DNA from: Bacillota bacterium
GTDB lineage: Bacteria > Bacillota > Clostridia > Acetivibrionales > DTU013
Direction: 5' to 3'
Assembly (NCBI GenBank): GCA_023409735.1
Contig: JAEYRB010000023.1
Location: 1 to 64,000 of the forward strand
DNA length: 64,000 bases
Both the position numbers and the translations under genes were made by a program. Positions 42,937 through 51,476 of this stretch are shown here, piece after piece. The notes under the pieces were generated by a model. It worked only from the letters and a program-made list of their open reading frames with translations. It was not told the origin of the DNA and searched no databases. Within the stretch, counting starts at the first letter, position 1. Every line of letters begins with the position of its first letter.

Positions 42937-44952
42937 TCATTTACTTGCCTGAAAACAGGCCACAAAATGTCCTGGCTGTACCTCCTTCAGTGAAGGAATT
43001 GCATTGCAGCAGGCATCTGTTGCATAATCACAGCGATTATTAAACGGGCAACCTGCAGGCCGCTTAATAATACTTGGAACCTCGCCTTTAAGAACTACCT
43101 TTTTACTGTTGTTTTCAGCTTCAGGATCAGGCAGGGGAACTGCACACATCAGTGACTGTGTATATGGATGCAGGGGATTATTATAAAGATCTTCACTAGA
43201 TGTCAGCTCCACTATCATCCCAAGGTACATAACAGCTACACGATGACTAATATGCTTTACTACAGACAGATCATGTGCCACAAATAGATACGACAGATTT
43301 AACTCATTTTGTAGATCCTCCAGCAAATTTATAATCTGTGCCTGAATTGAAACATCCAGCGCCGAAATTGGCTCATCACAGATAATAATTTCAGGTTTGC
43401 AGGCTAATGCACGAGCAATACCGATACGCTGTCTTTGTCCTCCTGAAAACTCATGTGCTACACGCTCACGCATGGACGGCTCCAAACCAACCATACGAAA
43501 TAACTCATCCACACGTCGGTCATATTCCGCATTGCTTTTAACAAGGCCATAGGGATAAAGAGGCTCTCCAACCAGGCTGCCGGCAGTTTTTCTTGGATCC
43601 AGTGAACTGTACGGGTCCTGAAATATCATCTGAATTCTGCGCCGTTCTCTACGAAACTTGTGTTCAGGTATAGAGAGGATTTCCTGTCCATCCAGATAAA
43701 CACTGCCCTTTGCCTCATCTAGCAGCTTTAACACCGCTTTAGCAGTTGTTGTTTTTCCACATCCCGACTCTCCTACTAGTCCCAGTGTTTCACGTTTATG
43801 CAGCTGAAAGTTGACATTCTGCAATACATTCAGCGAGCCAACCTTCTTCATGAACAGGCCCTTTTTAATTGGGAAGGATACGCAGATATTTTCTGCCTTC
43901 ATTACCACCTGCTCTAAAGGAATAGCTTTTTGCTTTTTCTCTGCAGCCGTCCATGCACGCTCCTGTGTGTCAAGCTCATTTGCATTAAGAAAGCATGCGA
44001 CAAAATGACCGGTGCTAATTTCCCTCAGGGTCGGTGTGCTGCCTTTCTCGCACTGATTACAAGCATACTTGCATCTATCACGGAACTGACATCCCGGCTT
44101 TCGGTCAGAAGGAGAAGGCGGAGTGCCTTCAATAGGCGTCAAACGGTCACTTTCGACATCCAGCCTGGGGATTGCCTTTAACAGTCCCCTTGTATAGGGA
44201 TGTGATGGTGATTTAAAAATTTCCAAAGTCGTGCCTGATTCAACAATATTTCCGGCATACATAACATAGATACGCTGAGCGTATTTAGCGACTATCCCGA
44301 GATTATGAGTAATCATAACCAGCGCAGAATGATTCTTTCTTGACAGAGACTTCAGCAGATCGAGGATTTGCGCCTGAGTCGTCACATCCAGCGCGGTTGT
44401 TGGCTCATCAGCCACTATCATATCCGGATTGCCAGCTATGGCAATTGCTATCATAATTCTCTGGCGCATACCTCCGGAAAACTGATGAGGATAATCGTCG
44501 AGTCTGTTTGCTGCGTCAGGAATTCCAACCTGCTCAAGCAGCTCTGCAGCCCTTTTCCTCGCTTCTTGCTTTGAAGCCTTACAGTGGAGCACTATTGACT
44601 CCATCAGTTGATAGCCCACTGTTTTTACGGGATTCAGGGACGTCATCGGCTCTTGAAAAATCATACCGATTCGACCGCCGCGCACACTGCGCATATATGC
44701 ACTTTTAGCTTTATGGGTAAGAAGATCTTCCCCTTCCAGCAGTACCTGTCCACTTTCGATTTTTCCGGGTGGTGTAGGGATCAGCTGCAGTGCGGCCAGC
44801 TGAGTCTGGCTCTTCCCTGAACCGCTTTCCCCAACAATACCGATAATCTCACCGCTATCCACATATAAAGATACGTGATCCACTGCACGTGTTAATCCAT
44901 CAGTATTTTTATAGGTTACAGATAAATCTTTTATTTCCCAAAAATGTTCCAT
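42937..44952 (-). CDS. Fused double ATPase of a peptide/nickel-class ABC importer (DppD-DppF type)
   Basis: The ~671-residue protein contains two complete oligopeptide-type ATPases. The first half has Walker A GESGSGKS (~residue 41), signature SGGMRQR and Walker B 'DMIVADEPTTALDV'. The second has GESGCGKT, SGGQRQR and 'IIICDEPISALDV'. Each half ends with the OppD/F-type cysteine-bearing tail ('CQFRDRCKYACNQC' and 'CPFNNRCDYATDAC'), which can hold a [4Fe-4S] cluster. Such fusions occur in GsiA/YejF-type systems. The start at 44952 follows AGGAG and leaves ten bases after the permease stop. Confidence 0.93.
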   Translation of the reverse strand: MEHFWEIKDLSVTYKNTDGLTRAVDHVSLYVDSGEIIGIVGESGSGKSQTQLAALQLIPTPPGKIESGQVLLEGEDLLTHKAKSAYMRSVRGGRIGMIFQEPMTSLNPVKTVGYQLMESIVLHCKASKQEARKRAAELLEQVGIPDAANRLDDYPHQFSGGMRQRIMIAIAIAGNPDMIVADEPTTALDVTTQAQILDLLKSLSRKNHSALVMITHNLGIVAKYAQRIYVMYAGNIVESGTTLEIFKSPSHPYTRGLLKAIPRLDVESDRLTPIEGTPPSPSDRKPGCQFRDRCKYACNQCEKGSTPTLREISTGHFVACFLNANELDTQERAWTAAEKKQKAIPLEQVVMKAENICVSFPIKKGLFMKKVGSLNVLQNVNFQLHKRETLGLVGESGCGKTTTAKAVLKLLDEAKGSVYLDGQEILSIPEHKFRRERRRIQMIFQDPYSSLDPRKTAGSLVGEPLYPYGLVKSNAEYDRRVDELFRMVGLEPSMRERVAHEFSGGQRQRIGIARALACKPEIIICDEPISALDVSIQAQIINLLEDLQNELNLSYLFVAHDLSVVKHISHRVAVMYLGMIVELTSSEDLYNNPLHPYTQSLMCAVPLPDPEAENNSKKVVLKGEVPSIIKRPAGCPFNNRCDYATDACCNAIPSLKEVQPGHFVACFQASK

Positions 44953-44962
44953 ATAATATCTC

Positions 44963-45820
44963 CTATAACGTTCCTCTAAGTCGCGGATCGATTGCATCAC
45001 GCAGACCGTCACCAAGGATATTGAAGCCCAGAACCAGAAGCATGATGCACAGTCCTGGAGAAAGCGCATACACTGGATTTATTAACATCATTGTATAGGA
45101 TTCGCTTACCATTCCTCCCCAGCTAGCGGTAGGTGCCGACACACCAAGGCCAAGAAAATTAAGACTTGACTCGCATAAAATTGTTGTGCCGATATTAGCA
45201 GTTAAAACTACCAGTACAGGAGAGATACAGTTTGGCAGCAAATGCAGCCATATTTTTCTTTTGTTGCTTATTCCAAGTACCTTTTCAGCTGTCATAAAAT
45301 CTGAGTTGCGAATTTGCAAGACCTGTGCCGACATGATTCTCGCATATGTAGGCACAGTCGCCAGTCCGAGAACAATCATCAAGCCCAGAATAGATCCTGT
45401 TTTGAACATCATACTCAATGCCATAGCCAGCATAATGTTAGGAATAGACATCAGAGCATCGATTATACGGGATAAAACAGAGTTAATCACCCCACCGTAA
45501 AATCCGCAGACAAGGCCGATTGTAACACCTATTACAGCTGCAATTATCACTGAAGCAAAACCAATTAAAAGCGAAGTACGTGCACCAAACATTAATCGGG
45601 TCAAAATGTCACGTCCTAGCTTATCTGTTCCCAGCAGGTGCTCCGCGGAAGGTGACTTTAACGTTGTTTTAATGCTTGTAAGGTATGGATCGTAAGGAGA
45701 CAATATAGGGGCAAAAATTGCCGCAAGAATAAATAACATAACAAGAATAGCGGCAAATACCACCAGTTTCCTACTGAATAACGTTTTAATTGTATATGCG
45801 AATCTGGATTGATGTTTCAT
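44963..45820 (-). CDS. ABC importer permease, DppC/OppC type
   Basis: The 285-residue permease has the OppC N-terminal extension ('FSRKLVVFAAILVMLFILAA', 'PILSPYDPYLTSIKTTLKSP', 'HLLGTDKLGRDILTRLMFGA'). Six spans follow, with the EAA loop region 'RIMSAQVLQIRNSDFMTAEK'. It forms the membrane channel with the DppB-type protein encoded 12 bases upstream. AAGGAGG precedes the ATG. Confidence 0.93.
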   Translation of the reverse strand: MKHQSRFAYTIKTLFSRKLVVFAAILVMLFILAAIFAPILSPYDPYLTSIKTTLKSPSAEHLLGTDKLGRDILTRLMFGARTSLLIGFASVIIAAVIGVTIGLVCGFYGGVINSVLSRIIDALMSIPNIMLAMALSMMFKTGSILGLMIVLGLATVPTYARIMSAQVLQIRNSDFMTAEKVLGISNKRKIWLHLLPNCISPVLVVLTANIGTTILCESSLNFLGLGVSAPTASWGGMVSESYTMMLINPVYALSPGLCIMLLVLGFNILGDGLRDAIDPRLRGTL

Positions 45821-45832
45821 ACCATTCCCTCC

Positions 45833-46777
45833 TTACTGAATCCGAATTCTAGGATCAAGATATCCGTAGCAGATATCAACGATAAGATTAGACACCACAA
45901 CCACAATAGCGATAATCATAACACAGGCTTGTATGACCGGCAGATCTCTTGCCAGAATACTTGCAACAAGCAAAGAGCCCATGCCTGTTATAGAAAATAC
46001 TGTTTCAATTGTCACAGCTCCGGAAACAATATTACGCAGGCTCATTCCAATAATCGTAATAACCGGAATAATAGCATTTTTCATAGCATGTCTCATGATT
46101 ACCCGGCTTTCCTTCAAACCTTTAGAACGTGCTGTACGTATATAATCCTGACGGACTACCTCCAGCATACCTGATCGCATTTGTCTTGTCATACCGGCAA
46201 TTGCTCCTACACTTAGGCAGGCGACCGGCATAATTGTCTGCTTAATGCTCATTGCCAATCCATCTGATGGAAACGAAAAACCAAAGGACGGAAGCCATTC
46301 AAGCTTCATCGAGAATATATACATACCAACAACTGCCAGCCAGAAGCCAGGTACAACAGAGCCAAGATTAGCCAGGACAGTCAGAATATTGTCAATCAGT
46401 TTCCCACGGTTAGTGCCGCACAATGTTCCGAACAAAATACCCAATAATATACTTATTATTAGAGAAATGACTCCAAGATACATAGTAATTGGAAGCCGCT
46501 GTTTCAAAAGCTCCTGTACAGGTATCGTATAGCGGTAGGATTCCCCGAAATCACCCAGAGCAAACTTGCATACCCAGTGCCAGTATCGGACTGAAATGGG
46601 CTTATCCAATTCCATTAATTCATACTGTGCCTGATACTGCTCCATCGTAATATCAGGGCCCAAAATAGCGTAAACAGGATCGCCCGGTATCAGATACATC
46701 ATAAAATAGGAAAACAGGGAGATCAAGATGATTACGACCAGTGCTTGTATAAGTCGCTTTACAATAAACCGGCTCAT
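45833..46777 (-). CDS. ABC importer permease, DppB/OppB type
   Basis: The 314-residue permease shows the OppB start ('MSRFIVKRLIQALVVIILIS', 'FMMYLIPGDPVYAILGPD'). Six spans follow, with the EAA loop 'QMRSGMLEVVRQDYIRTARS' followed by the usual 'KGL' turn, and it ends 'DICYGYLDPRIRIQ', as family members do. It lies downstream of the binding-protein gene with a hairpin in the 88-base gap, which may lower its expression relative to the binding protein. GGAG precedes the ATG. Confidence 0.94.
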   Translation of the reverse strand: MSRFIVKRLIQALVVIILISLFSYFMMYLIPGDPVYAILGPDITMEQYQAQYELMELDKPISVRYWHWVCKFALGDFGESYRYTIPVQELLKQRLPITMYLGVISLIISILLGILFGTLCGTNRGKLIDNILTVLANLGSVVPGFWLAVVGMYIFSMKLEWLPSFGFSFPSDGLAMSIKQTIMPVACLSVGAIAGMTRQMRSGMLEVVRQDYIRTARSKGLKESRVIMRHAMKNAIIPVITIIGMSLRNIVSGAVTIETVFSITGMGSLLVASILARDLPVIQACVMIIAIVVVVSNLIVDICYGYLDPRIRIQ

Positions 46778-46814
46778 GACATGCTCCTTTCTTTCAGGAG
46801 AATATTTAAATATA

Positions 46815-46842
46815 GCAGGGGGACGGTCGGTATTCCCCCTGC
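46815..46842 (-). terminator. Intra-operon hairpin after the binding-protein gene
   Basis: GCAGGGGGA and TCCCCCTGC form a perfect nine-bp GC-rich stem with a ten-base loop. No strong T-tract follows. Such stems after a binding-protein gene often protect its mRNA 3' end or act as a partial terminator, giving more binding protein than permease. Confidence 0.6.
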
Positions 46843-46865
46843 ATTAAATTTCTGAATTTTAAATA

Positions 46866-48512
46866 TTATTTTGTAAAGTGTGCTGTTTCCGGTGTCCAGA
46901 TAATGTAATTGATCTGATAGATACCATGATCTGCAACATTGCCATTAGTGAAGATTGCGCTACTACTGGTCCACATAGGAAGCAACTGGCAGTAGTCGTC
47001 AATGACCATCTTGGAAAGCTGTTGGCTATAATTCTTCTTTTCATCAAATGTCTTGCAGCTCATTGCATTCTGCAGTGTTTCAACGATATCATCGTAGTGA
47101 TTAACTTGGTTGACCCAACGGACTCCATCGGGTAAGAATGTACGGTTGTAATAAGTACTCAGATCAACTTCCGCACGACCGGCACTGAGAACCATACCTG
47201 TGTATGCTTCACCCTTAACACCAGATAAATCATCAAGGCGGGCCTGCTCTATAGCTTCAATGGATGCTTTTATTCCAACCTCAGCCAAGTAATCCTGAAC
47301 CAGGACACAAATTGATTCAGATTCGCTGCTGTTAGTCATATAATATATTACCATATCAAAACCATCCGGGTAACCGGCCTTTTTTAAATAATCCTTTGCT
47401 GCTTGCGGATCATACGGATAACCCTTTGTTTCAGGATTACTTGACCATACGTTATTGGGACCCCATTGAATAGTGCGGTCATATATAGCACCAGTCTGTG
47501 AAGAGCAGTACTCCCAGATTGCATCCATATCAATAGCAGAAGCTATTGCACGGCGAGCATCAACATTTCCCATAGGGCCTTTATCCTGGCAGCTAAACCA
47601 GAATATTGATGTAGCAGCGCCACTTACAAGAGGCTTGGTTTCGGACGTAAATCCTTTAGATTTCAGGGTCATACTTGTGTCACTTGAGCAATCAATGATC
47701 GCATCAACTTCTCCTGCCATAAATGCTGAAGACTGTGTAGCTGCATCCTTTATGAAATGGAATTCAACGCCATCCAAATAAGGCATTCCATCAATCCAGT
47801 AATCTTTATTGGCTTCAAATACAACCTTCTGATCAGTTACCCAGGATGCAAACTTGAATGGTCCTGTACCAACCGGATTACGGTCAGCAGCGTCGGTTCC
47901 ATTAGCTTCAGCATAATCCTTAGAAATTATAGTACCGGCAGTATACAAGCAAGCAGTAGCTATAGAATTGGACCAGTTTTTAAGATGCACAACAATTGTA
48001 TGTTCATCAATTATTTCATATTTATCAACACCGGTCAGTTCCATATTGCCGCATTCAGTCCACTTTTCCCAGTTCCATACAACAGCTTCGGCATTGAAAT
48101 CAGAACCGTCATGGAACTTTATACCTTCGCGCAGATGAACTGTTAAAGTCATTGCGTCAGGATCTTCTTCATATGCTGTGCACAGCCAAGGTTGCAAAGT
48201 ACCATCCTCATTATAGCGGCATAGATGCTCTAAACATGTATCAGCGATTAAGGAGGCCTGGAAGGTCAAGCTCAACTGCGGATAACCAATGTGAAGAACG
48301 TCTGTACCGAGCCCAATTTTAAAGACACCGCCATATTTCGCCGCATCCCCATCTGTTGAAGGCTCTGCTTCCGTAGTTTGGGTTTGTTCAGTCTGTGTTT
48401 TATCCTGAGTTTCCGTCTCTTTGGTTGTTTCCTGCTTGCTTGTACATGCTGCAAGAGAGCATGCCATTACAAGTGCTAGGAACAATGCAATCCACTTCTT
48501 TGTAGGTTTCAT
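46866..48512 (-). CDS. Substrate-binding lipoprotein, SBP family 5 (peptide/nickel type)
   Basis: The 548-residue protein starts with a lipoprotein signal peptide ending LAAC (Cys23). A Thr/Glu/Gln-rich spacer follows, then the SBP_bac_5 fold ('LTVHLREGIKFHDGSDFNAE', 'NPVGTGPFKFASWV', 'ARRAIASAIDMD'). Family 5 proteins bind peptides, nickel chelates or glycosidic and other small compounds. The downstream enzymes suggest an ester- or amide-containing ligand rather than simple peptides. It is the first gene of the operon, under a TTGACA/TATACT promoter and two LacI-type palindromes. Confidence 0.93.
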   Translation of the reverse strand: MKPTKKWIALFLALVMACSLAACTSKQETTKETETQDKTQTEQTQTTEAEPSTDGDAAKYGGVFKIGLGTDVLHIGYPQLSLTFQASLIADTCLEHLCRYNEDGTLQPWLCTAYEEDPDAMTLTVHLREGIKFHDGSDFNAEAVVWNWEKWTECGNMELTGVDKYEIIDEHTIVVHLKNWSNSIATACLYTAGTIISKDYAEANGTDAADRNPVGTGPFKFASWVTDQKVVFEANKDYWIDGMPYLDGVEFHFIKDAATQSSAFMAGEVDAIIDCSSDTSMTLKSKGFTSETKPLVSGAATSIFWFSCQDKGPMGNVDARRAIASAIDMDAIWEYCSSQTGAIYDRTIQWGPNNVWSSNPETKGYPYDPQAAKDYLKKAGYPDGFDMVIYYMTNSSESESICVLVQDYLAEVGIKASIEAIEQARLDDLSGVKGEAYTGMVLSAGRAEVDLSTYYNRTFLPDGVRWVNQVNHYDDIVETLQNAMSCKTFDEKKNYSQQLSKMVIDDYCQLLPMWTSSSAIFTNGNVADHGIYQINYIIWTPETAHFTK

Positions 48513-48546
48513 TGTTTTTCCTCCCCTTTTATTATGTATCTTTTAT

Positions 48547-48568
48547 TTTTTCCACACATGTGGAAAAA
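48547..48568. promoter_or_regulatory. Inverted repeat near the start of the importer operon
   Basis: TTTTTCCAC, four bases, GTGGAAAAA forms a perfect nine-bp inverted repeat 35-55 bases upstream of the binding-protein ATG. It may be an operator for the adjacent PucR-type regulator, or a hairpin in the leader mRNA. Confidence 0.45.
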
Positions 48569-48569
48569 T

Positions 48570-48583
48570 CTAAAACGTTTTAG
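48570..48583. promoter_or_regulatory. LacI-type operator O2, perfect palindrome
   Basis: CTAAAACGTTTTAG is a perfect 14-bp palindrome with the central CG typical of LacI-family sites. It lies in the transcribed leader, about 90 bases after the predicted start site. Its centre is 86 bp from the centre of O1 at 48655-48670. Confidence 0.65.
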
Positions 48584-48654
48584 CAAGGCGAGCCTTTACT
48601 AATTAATCTACAGGTTGGCTAAGTAATATATTTTTTTGTTTAAGTTATTTTTTT

Positions 48655-48670
48655 GCTATAACGATTTAGC
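48655..48670. promoter_or_regulatory. LacI-type operator O1 at the transcription start
   Basis: GCTATAACGATTTAGC is an imperfect palindrome with central CG and outer GCTA/TAGC, related to O2. It begins right after the predicted transcription start, so a bound LacI-type repressor would block initiation. Confidence 0.55.
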
Positions 48671-48678
48671 ACAAAAAC

Positions 48679-48707
48679 AGTATAAATCCTTTAGTAACTA
48701 ATGTCAA
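48679..48707 (-). promoter_or_regulatory. Sigma-A promoter of the catabolic operon
   Basis: On the minus strand TTGACA (48702-48707) and TATACT (48679-48684) have 17-bp spacing. They lie about 165 bases upstream of the binding-protein start and directly upstream of O1. Confidence 0.75.
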
Positions 48708-48791
48708 TAATAGATTTGAAAAAGGACATACGTTTTTGATTTGTAAAAGAATATAGGTTACGTGGGAATATTTCAATATTGGTGGTTATGA

Positions 48792-49916
48792 TTAAAAGAC
48801 CTTTTCATGTAGATATTTTTCTATATAATCCACTACATAAAAAGAAAACTGCAACTGTTCACGTATTGAATGATCTTTCAGGGAAACACCCAAAAGCTCC
48901 TGCAGCTTCTCAAGCTTGTTAAGCATTGTATTGCGATGTATAAATAATTCTCTTGCTGTCTGGCTCATATTGCAATCATTTTCCAAAAATCTCCGCAAGA
49001 CATGTGCAAAATTGGTATCATGTTTTCTATCATGCCGGAGGACATTTCCCAGAGCCGGGTGGCATAGATAGACCAGATCGTTCACCTTCAGTTCGCTTTT
49101 ATATGCATTAGCACAGAATTCCGCTATATGATAATTGACATAATGCTCATAAAGAAATACTCTCTTACCATCTACTTGATGAAGCGCAATGCCAAACCTC
49201 ATGGCTGCCTTCGCTTGTTGGTATAATGCTTTTACAGCGATTAGCCGTACAGCGCTGTTGGAAACAGCTGCATAAGCGGAATTACTGTTCAGATAATCGT
49301 TCAGTACCTTATCAGGCAATGTAGGTACTGTCTCGTTTTCCTTTAGAGAAAGAAGTACCACGATGTCACCTTTGTATGCAAAAACTGAGTTCTGTTGCAA
49401 GATATGTCGAAGCTTTAGTACTGCACTTTCCCAAGGAGTGTTTTCAGAGTTCCCAAAAAAAGAAACCATAATAAGGCAAAACCGTTTTGATAGCTGCAGT
49501 CCTAGCCCACGCACCAACTCTGCAACATTTTCACCGACCTGAAGCTTGCCCTCAATCAAACGAACTATCAGGCTGCCATATCCGGTGGATGAATGTTCCT
49601 TTTGCCGCAGCGTGTGCAAAGCGCGCTGCGCACTAGCTGAAATGAAATTTGTCTGTAGCGGAAAGCAGACGATATTACTTTCCTCAGGTATAACAATGCT
49701 CTCAGGTAAATTGCCGGAGCAGAAAGCACATAGGTGATTCCCATTTTCACAGGATAAAAACGTTTGTATTTCATCTTGCTTTAGTACATAAATATTTGCA
49801 GGAGATGGGTTTGTGTCTGAAGGCAGCACACAAGCTTCGTCAGAAATTTCATCCATTCTGATCTGGTAGTAACTTATATCAAGTTGCATTTGTTCCAGTA
49901 ATTGTGTTAGCCTCAT
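48792..49916 (-). CDS. PucR/CdaR-type transcriptional regulator
   Basis: The 374-residue protein ends in the PucR-family helix-turn-helix: 'FLENDCNMSQTARELFIHRN' followed by 'TMLNKLEKLQELLGV'. The central region is the GGDEF-like CdaR domain of these regulators. PucR-type proteins usually activate catabolic genes, such as purine or sugar-acid use, in response to substrate. The gene lies between the importer operon, which reads in the same direction, and the divergent CoA-transferase gene, so it may control either. AAGGAG precedes the ATG. Confidence 0.85.
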   Translation of the reverse strand: MRLTQLLEQMQLDISYYQIRMDEISDEACVLPSDTNPSPANIYVLKQDEIQTFLSCENGNHLCAFCSGNLPESIVIPEESNIVCFPLQTNFISASAQRALHTLRQKEHSSTGYGSLIVRLIEGKLQVGENVAELVRGLGLQLSKRFCLIMVSFFGNSENTPWESAVLKLRHILQQNSVFAYKGDIVVLLSLKENETVPTLPDKVLNDYLNSNSAYAAVSNSAVRLIAVKALYQQAKAAMRFGIALHQVDGKRVFLYEHYVNYHIAEFCANAYKSELKVNDLVYLCHPALGNVLRHDRKHDTNFAHVLRRFLENDCNMSQTARELFIHRNTMLNKLEKLQELLGVSLKDHSIREQLQFSFYVVDYIEKYLHEKVF

Positions 49917-50109
49917 AAATTTTTCTCCTTTGATGCAACTTTCGTTTCATCTTGCTAAAGTCCAAATTTGTGTAAAGTATACATGACAGCTCCAAAAAAC
50001 GGGGCAGGATGCACCTTCTATATTATCTACTCCATAAGCTATAATAACAAACAATAGTCTGCTTATTCAACATAAATTAATGTACTTAAATGGAAGGGAT
50101 GATATTAAT

Positions 50110-51321
50110 ATGGGAAAAGGTCCGCTTACTGGATATAAAATTTTGGATTTGACACAATTCGAATCCGGCACAGTATGCACGGAAACTCTTGCCTGGCTAG
50201 GTGCAGAGGTTTGGAAAGTAGAACGGCCTGTCACAGGAGAATTGGGACGGCACTCTGTCGCCAAGCCCGGTGTGGATACCTATGGTTTTTTGATCATGAA
50301 CATGAACAAGAAATCCATAACATGTAATATGAAGCACCCTGAAGGACTGACGTTGATAAAGCGTCTTCTTGCCATAGCTGATGTAGTCGTTGAAAATATG
50401 GGTCCCGGCTCCATGGAAAGGCTTGGACTTGACTATGATAGCTGCAAGGCAATTAACCCCCGCATTATCTACGCATCCATCAAGGGTTTTGCGAGGGATA
50501 GCGAATACTGTGATTATCCTGCATTTGATCCCATTGCGACACACACCGGTGGTTTTGTTGCTGCAACAGGTCTGCCCGATCAACCTATCAAGGCAGGTGT
50601 TAGTGTCGCTGATTCCGGTAGCGGTATTACCTGCGCCATGTCTATTATAGCAGCTCTTTTACAGAGGGAACGGGAAGGCATCGGTCAACGGATTGATGTG
50701 GCTATGCAGGATTTCATAATAGGATTATCCCGCGCAGGATGGGAGCCCTATTATGACAACGGTAAACCACCGCGTAGAGTCGGAAACGGTATGCCGCTCG
50801 AAGACGTTGCTCCGTCCAATACCTACCCCTGCAAACCCTTTGGACCAAACGACTATGTACATATTTACTGTTCCAGGGCGCCCGGAAGCAAACATTTTTC
50901 AAATCTGTGCAAGGCCATTGGACGTGAAGATCTTTTAGAGGATCCACGTTTTGACACACCTCGTTCCCGGTTCGAATACCGTAATATCCTCGATTCAATT
51001 ATTTCTGAATGGACAAGCCGTCATACAAAGAAGGAAGCTATGGCCATTATTGCCGGTGCAGATGTTCCTGCAGGCGCAATGCTGGATGTAGCCGATATTA
51101 CAAATGATCCCGATTATCAAAAACGTGGTATGATTGTAGAAATTGATCACAAAGAGCTGGGCAAAGTTAAAGTACCTGGTTTTGCGCCGCGTATGAGCGA
51201 AAACCATATCGATTACACATGCTCCCCAATTCTAGGTGATAGCAATGATGAAATTTACAGAAAGCTGCTCGGACTATCTGACAGTGAGATAACCAAGCTA
51301 AAAGCAGAGAAGATAATTTAG
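50110..51321 (+). CDS. Family III (CaiB/BaiF) CoA-transferase
   Basis: The ~403-residue protein matches the CaiB/BaiF/FldA group: 'LTGYKILDLTQFESGTVCTE', 'LGAEVWKVERP', 'NMNKKSITCNMKHPEG', 'VVVENMGPGSMERLGLDYD'. The catalytic Asp is in 'RIDVAMQDFIIGL', near residue 200. It moves CoA from an acyl-CoA to a carboxylic acid, as FldA does for phenyllactate. The start at 50110 has GGAAGGGA upstream; the frame is open to 50080. The adjacent dehydratase-like genes suggest CoA-activated 2-hydroxy acid or aromatic acid metabolism. Confidence 0.92.
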   Translation: MGKGPLTGYKILDLTQFESGTVCTETLAWLGAEVWKVERPVTGELGRHSVAKPGVDTYGFLIMNMNKKSITCNMKHPEGLTLIKRLLAIADVVVENMGPGSMERLGLDYDSCKAINPRIIYASIKGFARDSEYCDYPAFDPIATHTGGFVAATGLPDQPIKAGVSVADSGSGITCAMSIIAALLQREREGIGQRIDVAMQDFIIGLSRAGWEPYYDNGKPPRRVGNGMPLEDVAPSNTYPCKPFGPNDYVHIYCSRAPGSKHFSNLCKAIGREDLLEDPRFDTPRSRFEYRNILDSIISEWTSRHTKKEAMAIIAGADVPAGAMLDVADITNDPDYQKRGMIVEIDHKELGKVKVPGFAPRMSENHIDYTCSPILGDSNDEIYRKLLGLSDSEITKLKAEKII

Positions 51322-51327
51322 TATCAG

Positions 51328-51368
51328 AAATGCACATACAACAGCATTGCTATAGTATGTGCATTTTC
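51328..51368 (+). terminator. Terminator of the CoA-transferase gene
   Basis: AAATGCACATAC and GTATGTGCATTT form a perfect 12-bp stem beginning seven bases after the stop codon, and it is followed by TTC. It may work in both directions for the convergent gene ending at 51477. Confidence 0.75.
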
Positions 51369-51476
51369 ATTAATATTCTGGGTTTTTCAACCTGCCATAA
51401 AATTTGTTAATAGCAGTTCCCATATTTTCCAGCTCAACTGGTGAGATATTTCCCCCACCCCTTTTAAGAAAGCACT

